A stretch of 16,076 nucleotides of DNA from JBMTVN01 sp046047235. GTDB taxonomy: Bacteria > Verrucomicrobiota > Verrucomicrobiia > Limisphaerales > JAHDYP01. Location of the stretch: positions 1 to 16,076 of the forward strand of contig JBJOII010000100.1 of the NCBI GenBank assembly GCA_046047235.1. The letters run 5' to 3'. Positions 1 to 7,175 of the stretch are shown in pieces; position 1 is the first letter of the stretch; the number at the start of each line of letters is the position of its first letter. The translations under genes and the position numbers were made by a program. The notes below the pieces were generated by a model. The model made no database searches, had not been told where the DNA came from, and was given only the letters and a program-made list of their open reading frames with translations.

Positions 1-149
1 CCGGGCCGGCCAGGTCCGCCGGGTCCCCCCTTGCCCCGTCCTCCGCCTCCGGACCGGGCGGTGTAGGTTTCCTTCACGATCCCGTCGCGGCCGTTGTCGA
101 ACTCGAACGGGTAGGAGCCGTCGGCATTGACCTGGAATCGCACGTGCCG
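1..149 (-). CDS. Unidentified partial reading frame at window edge
   Basis: An open minus-strand frame enters from the window edge. It is bounded by a TGA at 150-152, and a GTG at 141-143 is the only evident start. The translation has a folded-looking part (VRFQVNADGSYPFEFDNGRD) followed by a Gly/Pro/Arg-rich stretch that runs off the window. I do not recognise the family. The segment lacks the strong C-over-G bias seen from about 150 onward, so it may be a different piece of DNA joined here rather than the neighbour of mvhA. It could also be non-coding. Confidence 0.3.
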
Positions 150-161
150 TCATCGCACCCC

Positions 162-1691
162 CTAGTCCTGCCTCAGCTCACGCAACAGCTCGCGTCGCCG
201 ATTGTAAATCTTCACGGAAAGTGGCACATGCCCGGGCAAGGAATGCGTCGCACACCCCAAACATGGATCATACGCGCGAAACGCCATCTCCACTTTGTTC
301 AATAATCCCTCCGTCACGTTCCCATCCCGTATCAACCCCTTCGCCGCACGCTCCACACTCATCGCAATCCGTGCCGCGTTGTTCTGTGTCGCCACAATCA
401 TGTTCGCCTTGCGCATCAATCCATCCCCATCCGTCTCATACTCGTGAAATAATAGTCCACGCGGCGCCTCAACCACACCTATACCCACCGAAGGCTTCGC
501 CGTCGGCACGGTCCGCACGTCCGGACTCACAATGTCCGGATCGTCCAAGAGCATCACCATGGTCTCCGCAGCCTGAATCATCTCTATCACCCGCGCCCAG
601 TGATTCGCCAGGGTGTGATGCACAGGCTTCCCTCCCAGCACAGAAAAATATTCCTCCGCCGCCTTCTGCGCCAACGGAGTCGCCATCGCATCCGCCACAT
701 TCAAACGCGCCAATGGCGCCACGGAATAAATGCTGCTGTCCTTCCCCTCCTCAAACCCGCGCCAACCCAAAGGCTTCAAATAACAGAACTTCATGTAGCT
801 CCATGGCTCAACATGCTCAGCCACATAATCCTTGTACTCACGCGTCGGGAACTTGGCGAATTCCTTGCCGGAAGGATCCACCACCCGAAGCACGCCATCA
901 TAAAAGTTCACCCGGTTCTGCTCATCCACCATCCCCATGTAGTAGGTCCGATGGGTGTAGGCATCCGACGTGATCAGTTTCACATACTCCGGATTCTTCA
1001 AAACAATGTCGTGAAATACCTGCAGGGTAAACTCCGCAAAATCCAGGCTCTCCCGCGCCACCGCCTTCAATTCATCCAGCTTCCCAGGATCCAGTGCCTT
1101 GGATACCCCCCCCGGCAAACCCAGAACAGGATGCACCACCTTGCCCCCGAAATACGCAATGATGTCCCTGACCTTGCGCCGCATCCCAATCACCCGCTTG
1201 CCCACCTCCACCCCCACTTTGTTGATCACCCCAACAATGTTGCGCTCCGCCACCGGCGCCTCGGGCCCCACAATGAAATCCGGACCACCCAGCACATACA
1301 CATGCAACGCGTGGTCCTCCAACATAAACGCGTTATACACCAACTCCCGTATCTTCCGCCCAGCCGGCGTCGGCTCCACCTGATACAGATCATCCAACGC
1401 CTTCGTCGATGCCATGTGGTGCGCAGTCGGACATACCCCGCAAATCCGACTCGTTATCTGCGGCATGTCCTCAGCAGGCCGACCCAAACTAAACACCTCA
1501 AAACCCCTCAGCTCAGGCACCTGTAAATACGCCCTCTCAACAGAACCCTCCTCGTTCAAAAAGATGTCGATCTTGCCATGCCCCTCCAATCGGGTGATCG
1601 GATCCACAGTAAAACGACGGCGCGCCCCCTGATAAGCCGCCTGCGCCCGCGCCGCTCCCTGATTCCATGCATTCTTCGCGTCGGTGTTCAT
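162..1691 (-). CDS. mvhA: F420-non-reducing [NiFe]-hydrogenase large subunit (MvhA-like, group 3c)
   Basis: Catalytic subunit carrying the NiFe(CN)2CO centre that splits H2 in the cytoplasm. Both nickel-ligand motifs are intact: RICGVC (Cys84 and Cys87) near the N-terminus and DPCLGCATH (Cys477, Cys480, His483) near the C-terminus. A 26-residue tail follows His483. Large subunits of this family are normally made with such a tail, which a maturation endopeptidase removes after nickel insertion; no such protease gene lies in the window. At 509 residues it is slightly longer than typical MvhA, with an Ala-rich N-terminal extension of about 25 residues before the usual TVDPITRLEGHGK start. It is last in the hdrCBA-mvhDGA operon, 5 bases after mvhG. 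The adjacent mvhD and hdr genes favour group 3c over F420-reducing (no frhB) or bidirectional NAD-linked (no hoxFU) enzymes. Confidence 0.95.
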   Translation of the reverse strand: MNTDAKNAWNQGAARAQAAYQGARRRFTVDPITRLEGHGKIDIFLNEEGSVERAYLQVPELRGFEVFSLGRPAEDMPQITSRICGVCPTAHHMASTKALDDLYQVEPTPAGRKIRELVYNAFMLEDHALHVYVLGGPDFIVGPEAPVAERNIVGVINKVGVEVGKRVIGMRRKVRDIIAYFGGKVVHPVLGLPGGVSKALDPGKLDELKAVARESLDFAEFTLQVFHDIVLKNPEYVKLITSDAYTHRTYYMGMVDEQNRVNFYDGVLRVVDPSGKEFAKFPTREYKDYVAEHVEPWSYMKFCYLKPLGWRGFEEGKDSSIYSVAPLARLNVADAMATPLAQKAAEEYFSVLGGKPVHHTLANHWARVIEMIQAAETMVMLLDDPDIVSPDVRTVPTAKPSVGIGVVEAPRGLLFHEYETDGDGLMRKANMIVATQNNAARIAMSVERAAKGLIRDGNVTEGLLNKVEMAFRAYDPCLGCATHSLPGHVPLSVKIYNRRRELLRELRQD

Positions 1692-1696
1692 CTCAG

Positions 1697-2719
1697 TTAG
1701 TGCTTTCCGTTGCCCGTAACCTGGCTCTCCACCTTCCCGGACTCACCCCCGGGGACCAAATCAACCCGCCTCCGCAATATGCTGTTCGCCAAACCATACC
1801 GGTAAAACGTCCCCACAGGATCAGGAATCCCCTTCAAAGTGCGCTGAATGCCCGCCTCATCCTGCGCCGCCACGTTCGCACAAACACTCGACAATATCTT
1901 CGCCCCCTGATCCCGCACCCGACTCGTCGGACCAAAACAACCCGTGCAGGGCATGTTCCCCTCCGGACACTGCGACCCACAACCGGAACGCGTCGCCGGA
2001 CCCATGCAAACCACCCCCTGCGCCAAAAAACACGTCGAGTCATCCAGTAGCTTCTGATGCGTCCGCTTGATCTCCGTAAACGCTACATCCGTCGGCTTCG
2101 AATCCCGACGCGAACACTCCCCGCACAAGGCCCGGTCCGGCGCTAATACCGACCCCTTCGGCGGCAACTTGCCGCTCAGTAACGCGCCCAAGGCCTCCTT
2201 GGTAATGTTCGGAGTCGGTGGACAACCAGGAATGTAGAAATCCACATCCACCACCTGATCCAAGGTCCGCACAACATTCCATAACTCCGGCAAATGCACC
2301 TCCCTGCCATTCTCGGAAAACGTGGTTTGAGGACGCACCCTCCCCTCGTTCACGGTCGTCGGCGTCTCCTCATACACATAACGCAGAATCTGCTCCCTCG
2401 GAAACTGGTTCGCCAACCCCGGTATACCACCCGTCACCGCACACGACCCATAAGCAATCAAATACTGCGCCTTGCGCCGCAGTAACCTGGCCATCTCCTC
2501 CTGCTCCGTCGACCGGATCGCCCCGTTCAACAACACCGCATACAGGGACTTGTCCGCCATCGCATGAACATCCGAATACTTGAAGTCCATCGCCACCGGC
2601 CACAACACAATGTCCACCGCCTCCACCACCCCCAGAATGTCCTCCGCCAAATCCACCACGGTCTCCTCACAACCACCACATGAAGCACACCAGTAAATGC
2701 CAATCTTCGGCTTAGACAT
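1697..2719 (-). CDS. mvhG: F420-non-reducing hydrogenase small subunit (MvhG-like)
   Basis: Electron-transfer subunit that carries electrons from the NiFe site through Fe-S clusters. There is no Tat signal, so the enzyme is cytoplasmic. The proximal-cluster ligands are visible: CASCGGC at residues 11-17, GSCAVTGG with Cys93, and PGCPP with Cys166. Further cysteines for the medial and distal clusters lie at 199, 202, 230, 238, 247, 251, 258 and 261. At 340 residues it is longer than the roughly 300 of many MvhG, because of extra C-terminal sequence after the last cluster (about 265-340). The ATG overlaps the last 8 bases of mvhD and has the strongest ribosome-binding site in the operon (AGGAGGTGA). 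mvhA follows after 5 bases, as expected for stoichiometric subunits. Confidence 0.94.
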   Translation of the reverse strand: MSKPKIGIYWCASCGGCEETVVDLAEDILGVVEAVDIVLWPVAMDFKYSDVHAMADKSLYAVLLNGAIRSTEQEEMARLLRRKAQYLIAYGSCAVTGGIPGLANQFPREQILRYVYEETPTTVNEGRVRPQTTFSENGREVHLPELWNVVRTLDQVVDVDFYIPGCPPTPNITKEALGALLSGKLPPKGSVLAPDRALCGECSRRDSKPTDVAFTEIKRTHQKLLDDSTCFLAQGVVCMGPATRSGCGSQCPEGNMPCTGCFGPTSRVRDQGAKILSSVCANVAAQDEAGIQRTLKGIPDPVGTFYRYGLANSILRRRVDLVPGGESGKVESQVTGNGKH

Positions 2720-3224
2720 GCGTCACCTCCTCTTGCTCATCACTCACACCCTGCTCAACCTCCCTGACCGTCTCATCGAAAGACCGCATCTCCTCATCCC
2801 ATGACTCCATCCTCCCCGGTAACCCAAGCGGCCCCAGCTTCATCAGCTGCTGCGTCATCTCGTTCACCACCGCCTTCACCTTCTCCCCCTCCGCCGCCGA
2901 GATCCACTCCAGCCTCACCCGCTCCCGCTCAATCCCCATGTCCCCCAACATCCGCTGCAATAACTCAAACCTCCTCAGCATCTTGTAATTGCCCTCCACA
3001 TAATGACAGTCCCCCGGATGACACCCGCCCACTAAAACCCCGTCCGCTCCCCGCTTCAAGGCCTCCAGGATAAACTGCGGATCCACCCGCCCCGAACACA
3101 TCAGGCGTATCACCCGGATATTCGCCGCATACTTCAGCCGCGAAACACCCGCCAAATCCGCCGCCGTGTATGTGCACCAGTTGCAGAAAAACGCCACAAT
3201 GCGCGGCTTCCAATCAGTTGTCAT
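2712..3224 (-). CDS. mvhD: MvhD-like iron-sulfur subunit linking hydrogenase to Hdr
   Basis: Small Fe-S protein of the FrhD/MvhD family, which carries a [2Fe-2S] centre and passes electrons from the hydrogenase to HdrA. The 170-residue product has five conserved cysteines: FFCNWC (14 and 17), LMCSGR (43) and GGCHPGDCHY (68 and 73). I chose the ATG at 3222-3224 because homology begins within a few residues (PRIVAFFCNWC). An upstream in-frame ATG at 3320 would add an Arg-rich stretch lying wholly inside hdrA and is unlikely. The start overlaps the end of hdrA by 11 bases and the stop overlaps mvhG by 8, so translational coupling is likely. The C-terminus is acidic, rich in Glu and Asp from about residue 142, which I cannot interpret. 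Confidence 0.93.
   Translation of the reverse strand: MTTDWKPRIVAFFCNWCTYTAADLAGVSRLKYAANIRVIRLMCSGRVDPQFILEALKRGADGVLVGGCHPGDCHYVEGNYKMLRRFELLQRMLGDMGIERERVRLEWISAAEGEKVKAVVNEMTQQLMKLGPLGLPGRMESWDEEMRSFDETVREVEQGVSDEQEEVTHV
2723..2731 (-). promoter_or_regulatory. Strong ribosome-binding site of mvhG
   Basis: On the minus strand AGGAGGTGA lies 3 bases before the mvhG ATG, giving 6 bases from AGGAGG to the start. It sits inside the 3' end of mvhD. It is the best Shine-Dalgarno match in the operon and fixes the mvhG start. Confidence 0.8.
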
Positions 3225-5223
3225 AAGCCAGAACTCCGTCAATCTCACTGAACACCTCGTCGTCCTCAAAAAGGTTCTGCAAAATCGAACCCGACGGACA
3301 CGACGCCACACACGTCCCACACCCCTTGCACAACGCCTCGTTGATCACAGCCACCTTGCCCGCCTCATCAAAGGTAATCGCCGTATACGGACACAACGGA
3401 ATGCACGACTTGCAGCCACTGCACTCCTCTGCATTCACGGTCGCAGTGTTCGGCTCCTGCTCCACATACCCCCGGTCAATCAAGGCCATCACCTCCGCCG
3501 CAGCCGCACCCGCCTGCGCAACCGTGTCCGGTATGTCCCGCGGACCCTGACAACAACCCGCAATGTAAATTCCGTCGTTAAACGTGTTCACCGGCGCCAG
3601 CTTCGGATGCCGCTCCAAGAAAAAGCCCTCCCCACCACAACTCATGTTGAACATCCGCCTCACATCCTGCGCATCCGATTGTGGCTGTAACCCGGTCGAT
3701 AACACCACCATGTCCACCGGAATACGGCGCACCATCCCAGCTAAGGTGTCCTCAACCCGAATCACCAGCTTGCCCTCCTCCTCCCTCGTCATCGCCCAGT
3801 CAGTCACCTCCCCAACCCGCCCACGAATGAAATGCACCCCCTCCTCCAATAACTTGTCGTAAAACTCCTCATACCCCTTCCCCGGCGTCCGGATGTCGAT
3901 GTAAAAATTGTAGATCTCCGCACCACTGTGCTCATGCAGCAAATGCGCCAGCTTCATGGAATACATGCAGCACACACGGGAACACCAACGGTTGGTCTTC
4001 TTGTCCCTCGACCCAACACAATGAATGATCCCAATCGCCCCAGGCTTCTTCCCATCCCGTAACACCACCTCCCCAGCCGTCGGCCCCGATGCATTCACTA
4101 AACGCTCCACCTCCAACGCAGTATACACGTTCGGAAACGTGCCATACCCATACTGGGGAATCCGCTTCGCATCAAAAGTCCGGAACCCCGTCGCCACAAT
4201 AATTGTCCCCACACGGATCTCCTCCACCTTCTCCTTCTGCGTGAAATCAATCGCGTTCCGGTCCGCACAGGCCTCAACACACGTCTGCTTGCACTTCCCC
4301 GTCTTCAAATTCAAACACGTGTCAGGATCAATCAACACCCGCTGGGGAGTCGCCTGCGGAAATGGAATAAACACCGGCTTCCGCTTTCCCAACCCCTCGT
4401 TAAACTCATCCTCAAACTTCGGCGTCTTGTAGACACACGCATCAATACACTCCAAACACCCCACACAAGCATCCTCAATCACATAACGGGGCTTCCGCTT
4501 CACCAACACAGTGTAGTTGCCCACATACCCGTCGGTCTTCGTCACCTCCGAATACGTCCACAAGGTAATGTTGGGATGCGACCCCACCTCCGACATCTTC
4601 GGCGTCAAAATGCAGGCCGCGCAATCCAGCGTCGGAAAGGTCTTGTCGAACTTCGCCATGTGCCCGCCAATACTCGCCTCCCGCTCCACCAGATAAACCT
4701 TCTTCCCCGCATTTGCCAGCGTCAGCGCAGCATGAATACCCGCAATCCCTCCACCTACAACCAGGACATCCGGGTGAATCTCCACCCGCTTCTTTTCCAG
4801 GGCCTTGTGGTGCGCCACCCGCTGAATCGACGCCCGCGCCAACGCCTTGGCCTTCTCCGTCGCCTCCCCGCGATCCGTGTGCACCCACGAATCGTGCTCC
4901 CGTATGTTCACCATCTGAAAATAAAACGGATTCAGCCCCCCCTTCTCCGTCGCCGTCCGAAAGGTCTTCTCGTGCAGTAACGGAGAACACGAGGCCACCA
5001 CAACCCGGTTCAACCGGTGCTCCCGAATGTCAGCCTGGATCAGCTCCTGCCCCGGATCAGAACACATATACTTGTAGTCACGCGACAAAACCACCCCATC
5101 CAGCCTACCCACATACTCCGCCACCCCCGCACAATCCACCATCCCCGCAATGTTGTGCCCGCAATGACATACGTAAAAGCCGATCCGAACGTCTCTTGAT
5201 TTTCCACTCATGGCTCTCAGCAT
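3214..5223 (-). CDS. hdrA: Heterodisulfide reductase subunit A (flavoprotein, electron-bifurcating)
   Basis: Core FAD protein of the Hdr complex. Electrons from MvhD reach its flavin and are split between a ferredoxin and, through HdrC, the HdrB site. The domains read in order. An N-terminal Cys-containing domain has CHC at 19-21 and Cys54 and Cys79. A thioredoxin-reductase-like FAD domain follows (VVGGGIAG, about 155-162) with CAAC at 201-204. A ferredoxin insert has CVGCLECIDAC at 253-263 and further Cys at 303, 311, 315 and 319. A WCSRVCC segment lies at 413-419. Two C-terminal [4Fe-4S] motifs end the protein (Cys601/604/607/611 and 632/635/638/642). At 669 residues it is the usual HdrA length with no fused domain. 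The ATG at 5221-5223 follows a GAGGT just after hdrB; a second ATG at 5209-5211 is also possible. It overlaps mvhD by 11 bases. Confidence 0.95.
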   Translation of the reverse strand: MLRAMSGKSRDVRIGFYVCHCGHNIAGMVDCAGVAEYVGRLDGVVLSRDYKYMCSDPGQELIQADIREHRLNRVVVASCSPLLHEKTFRTATEKGGLNPFYFQMVNIREHDSWVHTDRGEATEKAKALARASIQRVAHHKALEKKRVEIHPDVLVVGGGIAGIHAALTLANAGKKVYLVEREASIGGHMAKFDKTFPTLDCAACILTPKMSEVGSHPNITLWTYSEVTKTDGYVGNYTVLVKRKPRYVIEDACVGCLECIDACVYKTPKFEDEFNEGLGKRKPVFIPFPQATPQRVLIDPDTCLNLKTGKCKQTCVEACADRNAIDFTQKEKVEEIRVGTIIVATGFRTFDAKRIPQYGYGTFPNVYTALEVERLVNASGPTAGEVVLRDGKKPGAIGIIHCVGSRDKKTNRWCSRVCCMYSMKLAHLLHEHSGAEIYNFYIDIRTPGKGYEEFYDKLLEEGVHFIRGRVGEVTDWAMTREEEGKLVIRVEDTLAGMVRRIPVDMVVLSTGLQPQSDAQDVRRMFNMSCGGEGFFLERHPKLAPVNTFNDGIYIAGCCQGPRDIPDTVAQAGAAAAEVMALIDRGYVEQEPNTATVNAEECSGCKSCIPLCPYTAITFDEAGKVAVINEALCKGCGTCVASCPSGSILQNLFEDDEVFSEIDGVLAYDN

Positions 5224-5238
5224 TTTCAGTTGTCTACC

Positions 5239-6108
5239 TCATGCTACCGTGGCCGACGCCGGCATCCGAAACGGCACCATCACCCGGTTCATACCCAACT
5301 CCCTCTCGTCCAACCCAAACGCTAAACCCATCAGCTGCGTGAAATATAAAGTCGGTATCCTCACCGACTCATAACGGCCGGCAATCTGTGCGTGATACCC
5401 GTCCAGATTGAACTGACACAACGGACACACCGTTGTAATCACATCCGCCCCCCGCTTGATCGCCTCCTTCAACAAGATATACGCCATCCGAACCCCCGCC
5501 TGCGGCACCGTCCCCGTCAAACTCCCCCCACAACACTTCGTCTTCAATGGATACCTCACAACCGTCGCCCCAAGTGCCTCCAAAACCCGGTCCATCGTCA
5601 CCGGATTATACTGGTCATCAAACGTCGAATACGGCCGCACGATCTGACACCCGTAATAAGGTGCAACCTTCACCCCCTTCAACGGACGAACTACCTTCGC
5701 CCGTATCGCCTCCAAACCCACGTCGTTCACCAAAATGTCCAGTGGATGCCGCACCGCAGCACTACCCCGATACGTCAAATCACCCGTGGCTAAAGCCTTC
5801 CGCACTCGCGCCCCCATCACCTCCGACTCCTCCATCGCGTGCTTCGCCTTGTTCAACACCAGATAACAGGCACTGCACGGGGCCATCAATGCCTGAGACC
5901 CCTGCCCCTCCGCCAAAGCCAGGTTCCTCGCCGCCAAAACAAAAGCCTTCGCCTCGTCAACCGCCATATACGCAGTCGCACCACAACAGTTCCAGTCATC
6001 CAACTCCTCCAACTCAATCCCCAAATGCCGCATCACCGGCAACAAAGACTCCTCATACGCCCGCCCCAACCCCTTCAGGGAACATCCAGGAAAATACGTG
6101 AATTTCAT
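5239..6108 (-). CDS. hdrB: Heterodisulfide reductase subunit B (two CCG domains)
   Basis: Catalytic disulfide-reducing subunit. It has two complete CCG domains, each with the pattern Cys, Cys-Cys, Cys-x-x-Cys: Cys9, Cys41-42 and Cys78/81 first, then Cys154, Cys192-193 and Cys228/231. In methanogen HdrB these bind two non-cubane [4Fe-4S] clusters that cleave CoM-S-S-CoB; with all ten cysteines present, the same cofactors are expected here. The substrate need not be the same, since nothing else in the window suggests coenzyme M or B metabolism. The length (289 residues) is normal. It starts 3 bases after hdrC, and hdrA follows after 15 bases. Related CCG proteins such as succinate:quinone reductase SdhE/C or GlpC are excluded by the hdrC, hdrA and mvhD neighbours. 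Confidence 0.94.
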   Translation of the reverse strand: MKFTYFPGCSLKGLGRAYEESLLPVMRHLGIELEELDDWNCCGATAYMAVDEAKAFVLAARNLALAEGQGSQALMAPCSACYLVLNKAKHAMEESEVMGARVRKALATGDLTYRGSAAVRHPLDILVNDVGLEAIRAKVVRPLKGVKVAPYYGCQIVRPYSTFDDQYNPVTMDRVLEALGATVVRYPLKTKCCGGSLTGTVPQAGVRMAYILLKEAIKRGADVITTVCPLCQFNLDGYHAQIAGRYESVRIPTLYFTQLMGLAFGLDERELGMNRVMVPFRMPASATVA

Positions 6109-6111
6109 CGC

Positions 6112-6690
6112 CTAGTTCTCCTCGTCCACCGCATCAATCATCCGGGCAAGCTGCTCACGCTGCCGAATCTTCTCACTCTTCAACGAAAACCTCCCCGTCC
6201 TCTGCAAATCCAACCCCATCCGCCAGTTCCCCAAGGCCGCCTTCCAGCTCGTCTTCAAAAACAACTTGATCACCAATACCATCTCACTAATCCGACCGTT
6301 CTTCTTCACCATCTCCGAAAACTCCCTCGCCAAAACCGGAATCGGAAACCGCTTCGGATAATGCCCCTCGTGGATCGCCCGCTGCTTCAGCTCATACATG
6401 ATGTCCGTAATCCGGATCTCCTTCGGACATTCCACCGTGCACGCATAGCACGACGCACACAGCCAAATGGTATGACTGCTCAATACCTCCTTCTTGAAAT
6501 CGCTGCGCGTCAACGCCATCACCTGACGCGGCGAGTGATCCATATAAATGCTCAACGGACACACCCCGGAACACGTGCCACATTGTATGCAATGCTCTAA
6601 CTCCTCGCACCCGGGCACACTCATGACCTCCCTGCCAAAACCTCTCACCCGGTCCGATTCATATCTGATGGTTCTCTGGATTTCCATCAT
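6112..6690 (-). CDS. hdrC: Heterodisulfide reductase subunit C (2x[4Fe-4S])
   Basis: Electron-transfer subunit joining HdrA to HdrB. It carries two classical [4Fe-4S] motifs: CIQCGTCSGVCP (Cys34/37/40/44) and CASCYACTVECP (Cys78/81/84/88). The remainder is helical and basic and ends with an acidic DEEN; no membrane helix is seen, so it is the soluble HdrC type and not a membrane-anchored HdrE/DsrM arrangement. At 192 residues it is normal length. It is the first gene of the operon. Translation begins at one of two adjacent ATGs (6688-6690 or 6685-6687), with an AGGTG close upstream. Any promoter must lie in the 6691-7175 region. Confidence 0.93.
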   Translation of the reverse strand: MMEIQRTIRYESDRVRGFGREVMSVPGCEELEHCIQCGTCSGVCPLSIYMDHSPRQVMALTRSDFKKEVLSSHTIWLCASCYACTVECPKEIRITDIMYELKQRAIHEGHYPKRFPIPVLAREFSEMVKKNGRISEMVLVIKLFLKTSWKAALGNWRMGLDLQRTGRFSLKSEKIRQREQLARMIDAVDEEN

Positions 6691-7175
6691 AGCACCTAAC
6701 GCTTCTCCGTCGTTTCTACCCCCTCACCCCCAAACTCCAAGGCCAGGGTCATCTTAAGGGAGTTCTTGGATACGATTAGATATACATCATTCATGTGACT
6801 TGCGATATACATTTTACTAAACTACTTTTGTTGCATGGTCGTCCTATTTTGCGAATCAGGAAGAGAAGATTTATTCATTCCTTATACTGATGCGTGCACG
6901 TTCTCCTCTTGGGTGCACCTACTGGCTCGCGTGCTCATCTACCTGCATATCAACGCATACGATCACTTTACCTCCCATTAAAGAGCCAACCCCAACCCCA
7001 GCACACCCCGAGTCAATCAAAACGGAATCCTCCCCCGCAACCCACAACCCCGAAGAACATCCTCAAGTCACTGGACAAACGCCGAAAGGCCTCAGCCACA
7101 GGTCGATGACCGCTTCCACTTTCACTTCGACACTCCTTATTGAATCATTAAGCTCACTCACACTTATCCGCTCGC
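6691..7175. other. Divergent intergenic region between hdrC and the beta-helix gene
   Basis: A stretch of 485 bases without a convincing gene. Its middle (about 6755-6890) is clearly AT-richer than the flanks and is the likely site of promoters for hdrC leftward and the beta-helix gene rightward. A TATACT on the + strand at 6883-6888 resembles a -10 box, but I see no matching -35 at the right distance. A GTGCAC repeat at 6894-6899 and 6913-6918 could pair as a weak hairpin. Short + strand frames here (71 and 134 residues) have no recognisable features. I see no tRNA, riboswitch or other structured RNA. Confidence 0.5.
6779..6812. repeat. Direct repeat GATATACAT in the hdr operon upstream region
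   Basis: The 9-mer GATATACAT occurs at 6779-6787 and 6804-6812 in the same orientation, 25 bases start to start; on the minus strand it reads ATGTATATC. It lies 90-120 bases upstream of hdrC in the AT-rich part of the divergent region. That is a reasonable place for an activator or repressor site, or for promoter elements, but two copies of an AT-rich 9-mer could also be chance. Confidence 0.3.

Noticed and set aside
600..1526. 308-residue open frame on the plus strand opposite mvhA
   Set aside because: It lies entirely inside a certain hydrogenase gene, is extremely rich in Arg/His/Pro/Leu as expected from reading C-rich antisense DNA, and has no recognisable motif.
6894..6918. GTGCAC-N13-GTGCAC hairpin as a structured RNA or terminator
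   Set aside because: Only six pairs from a self-complementary hexamer with no T-run; too weak to call.
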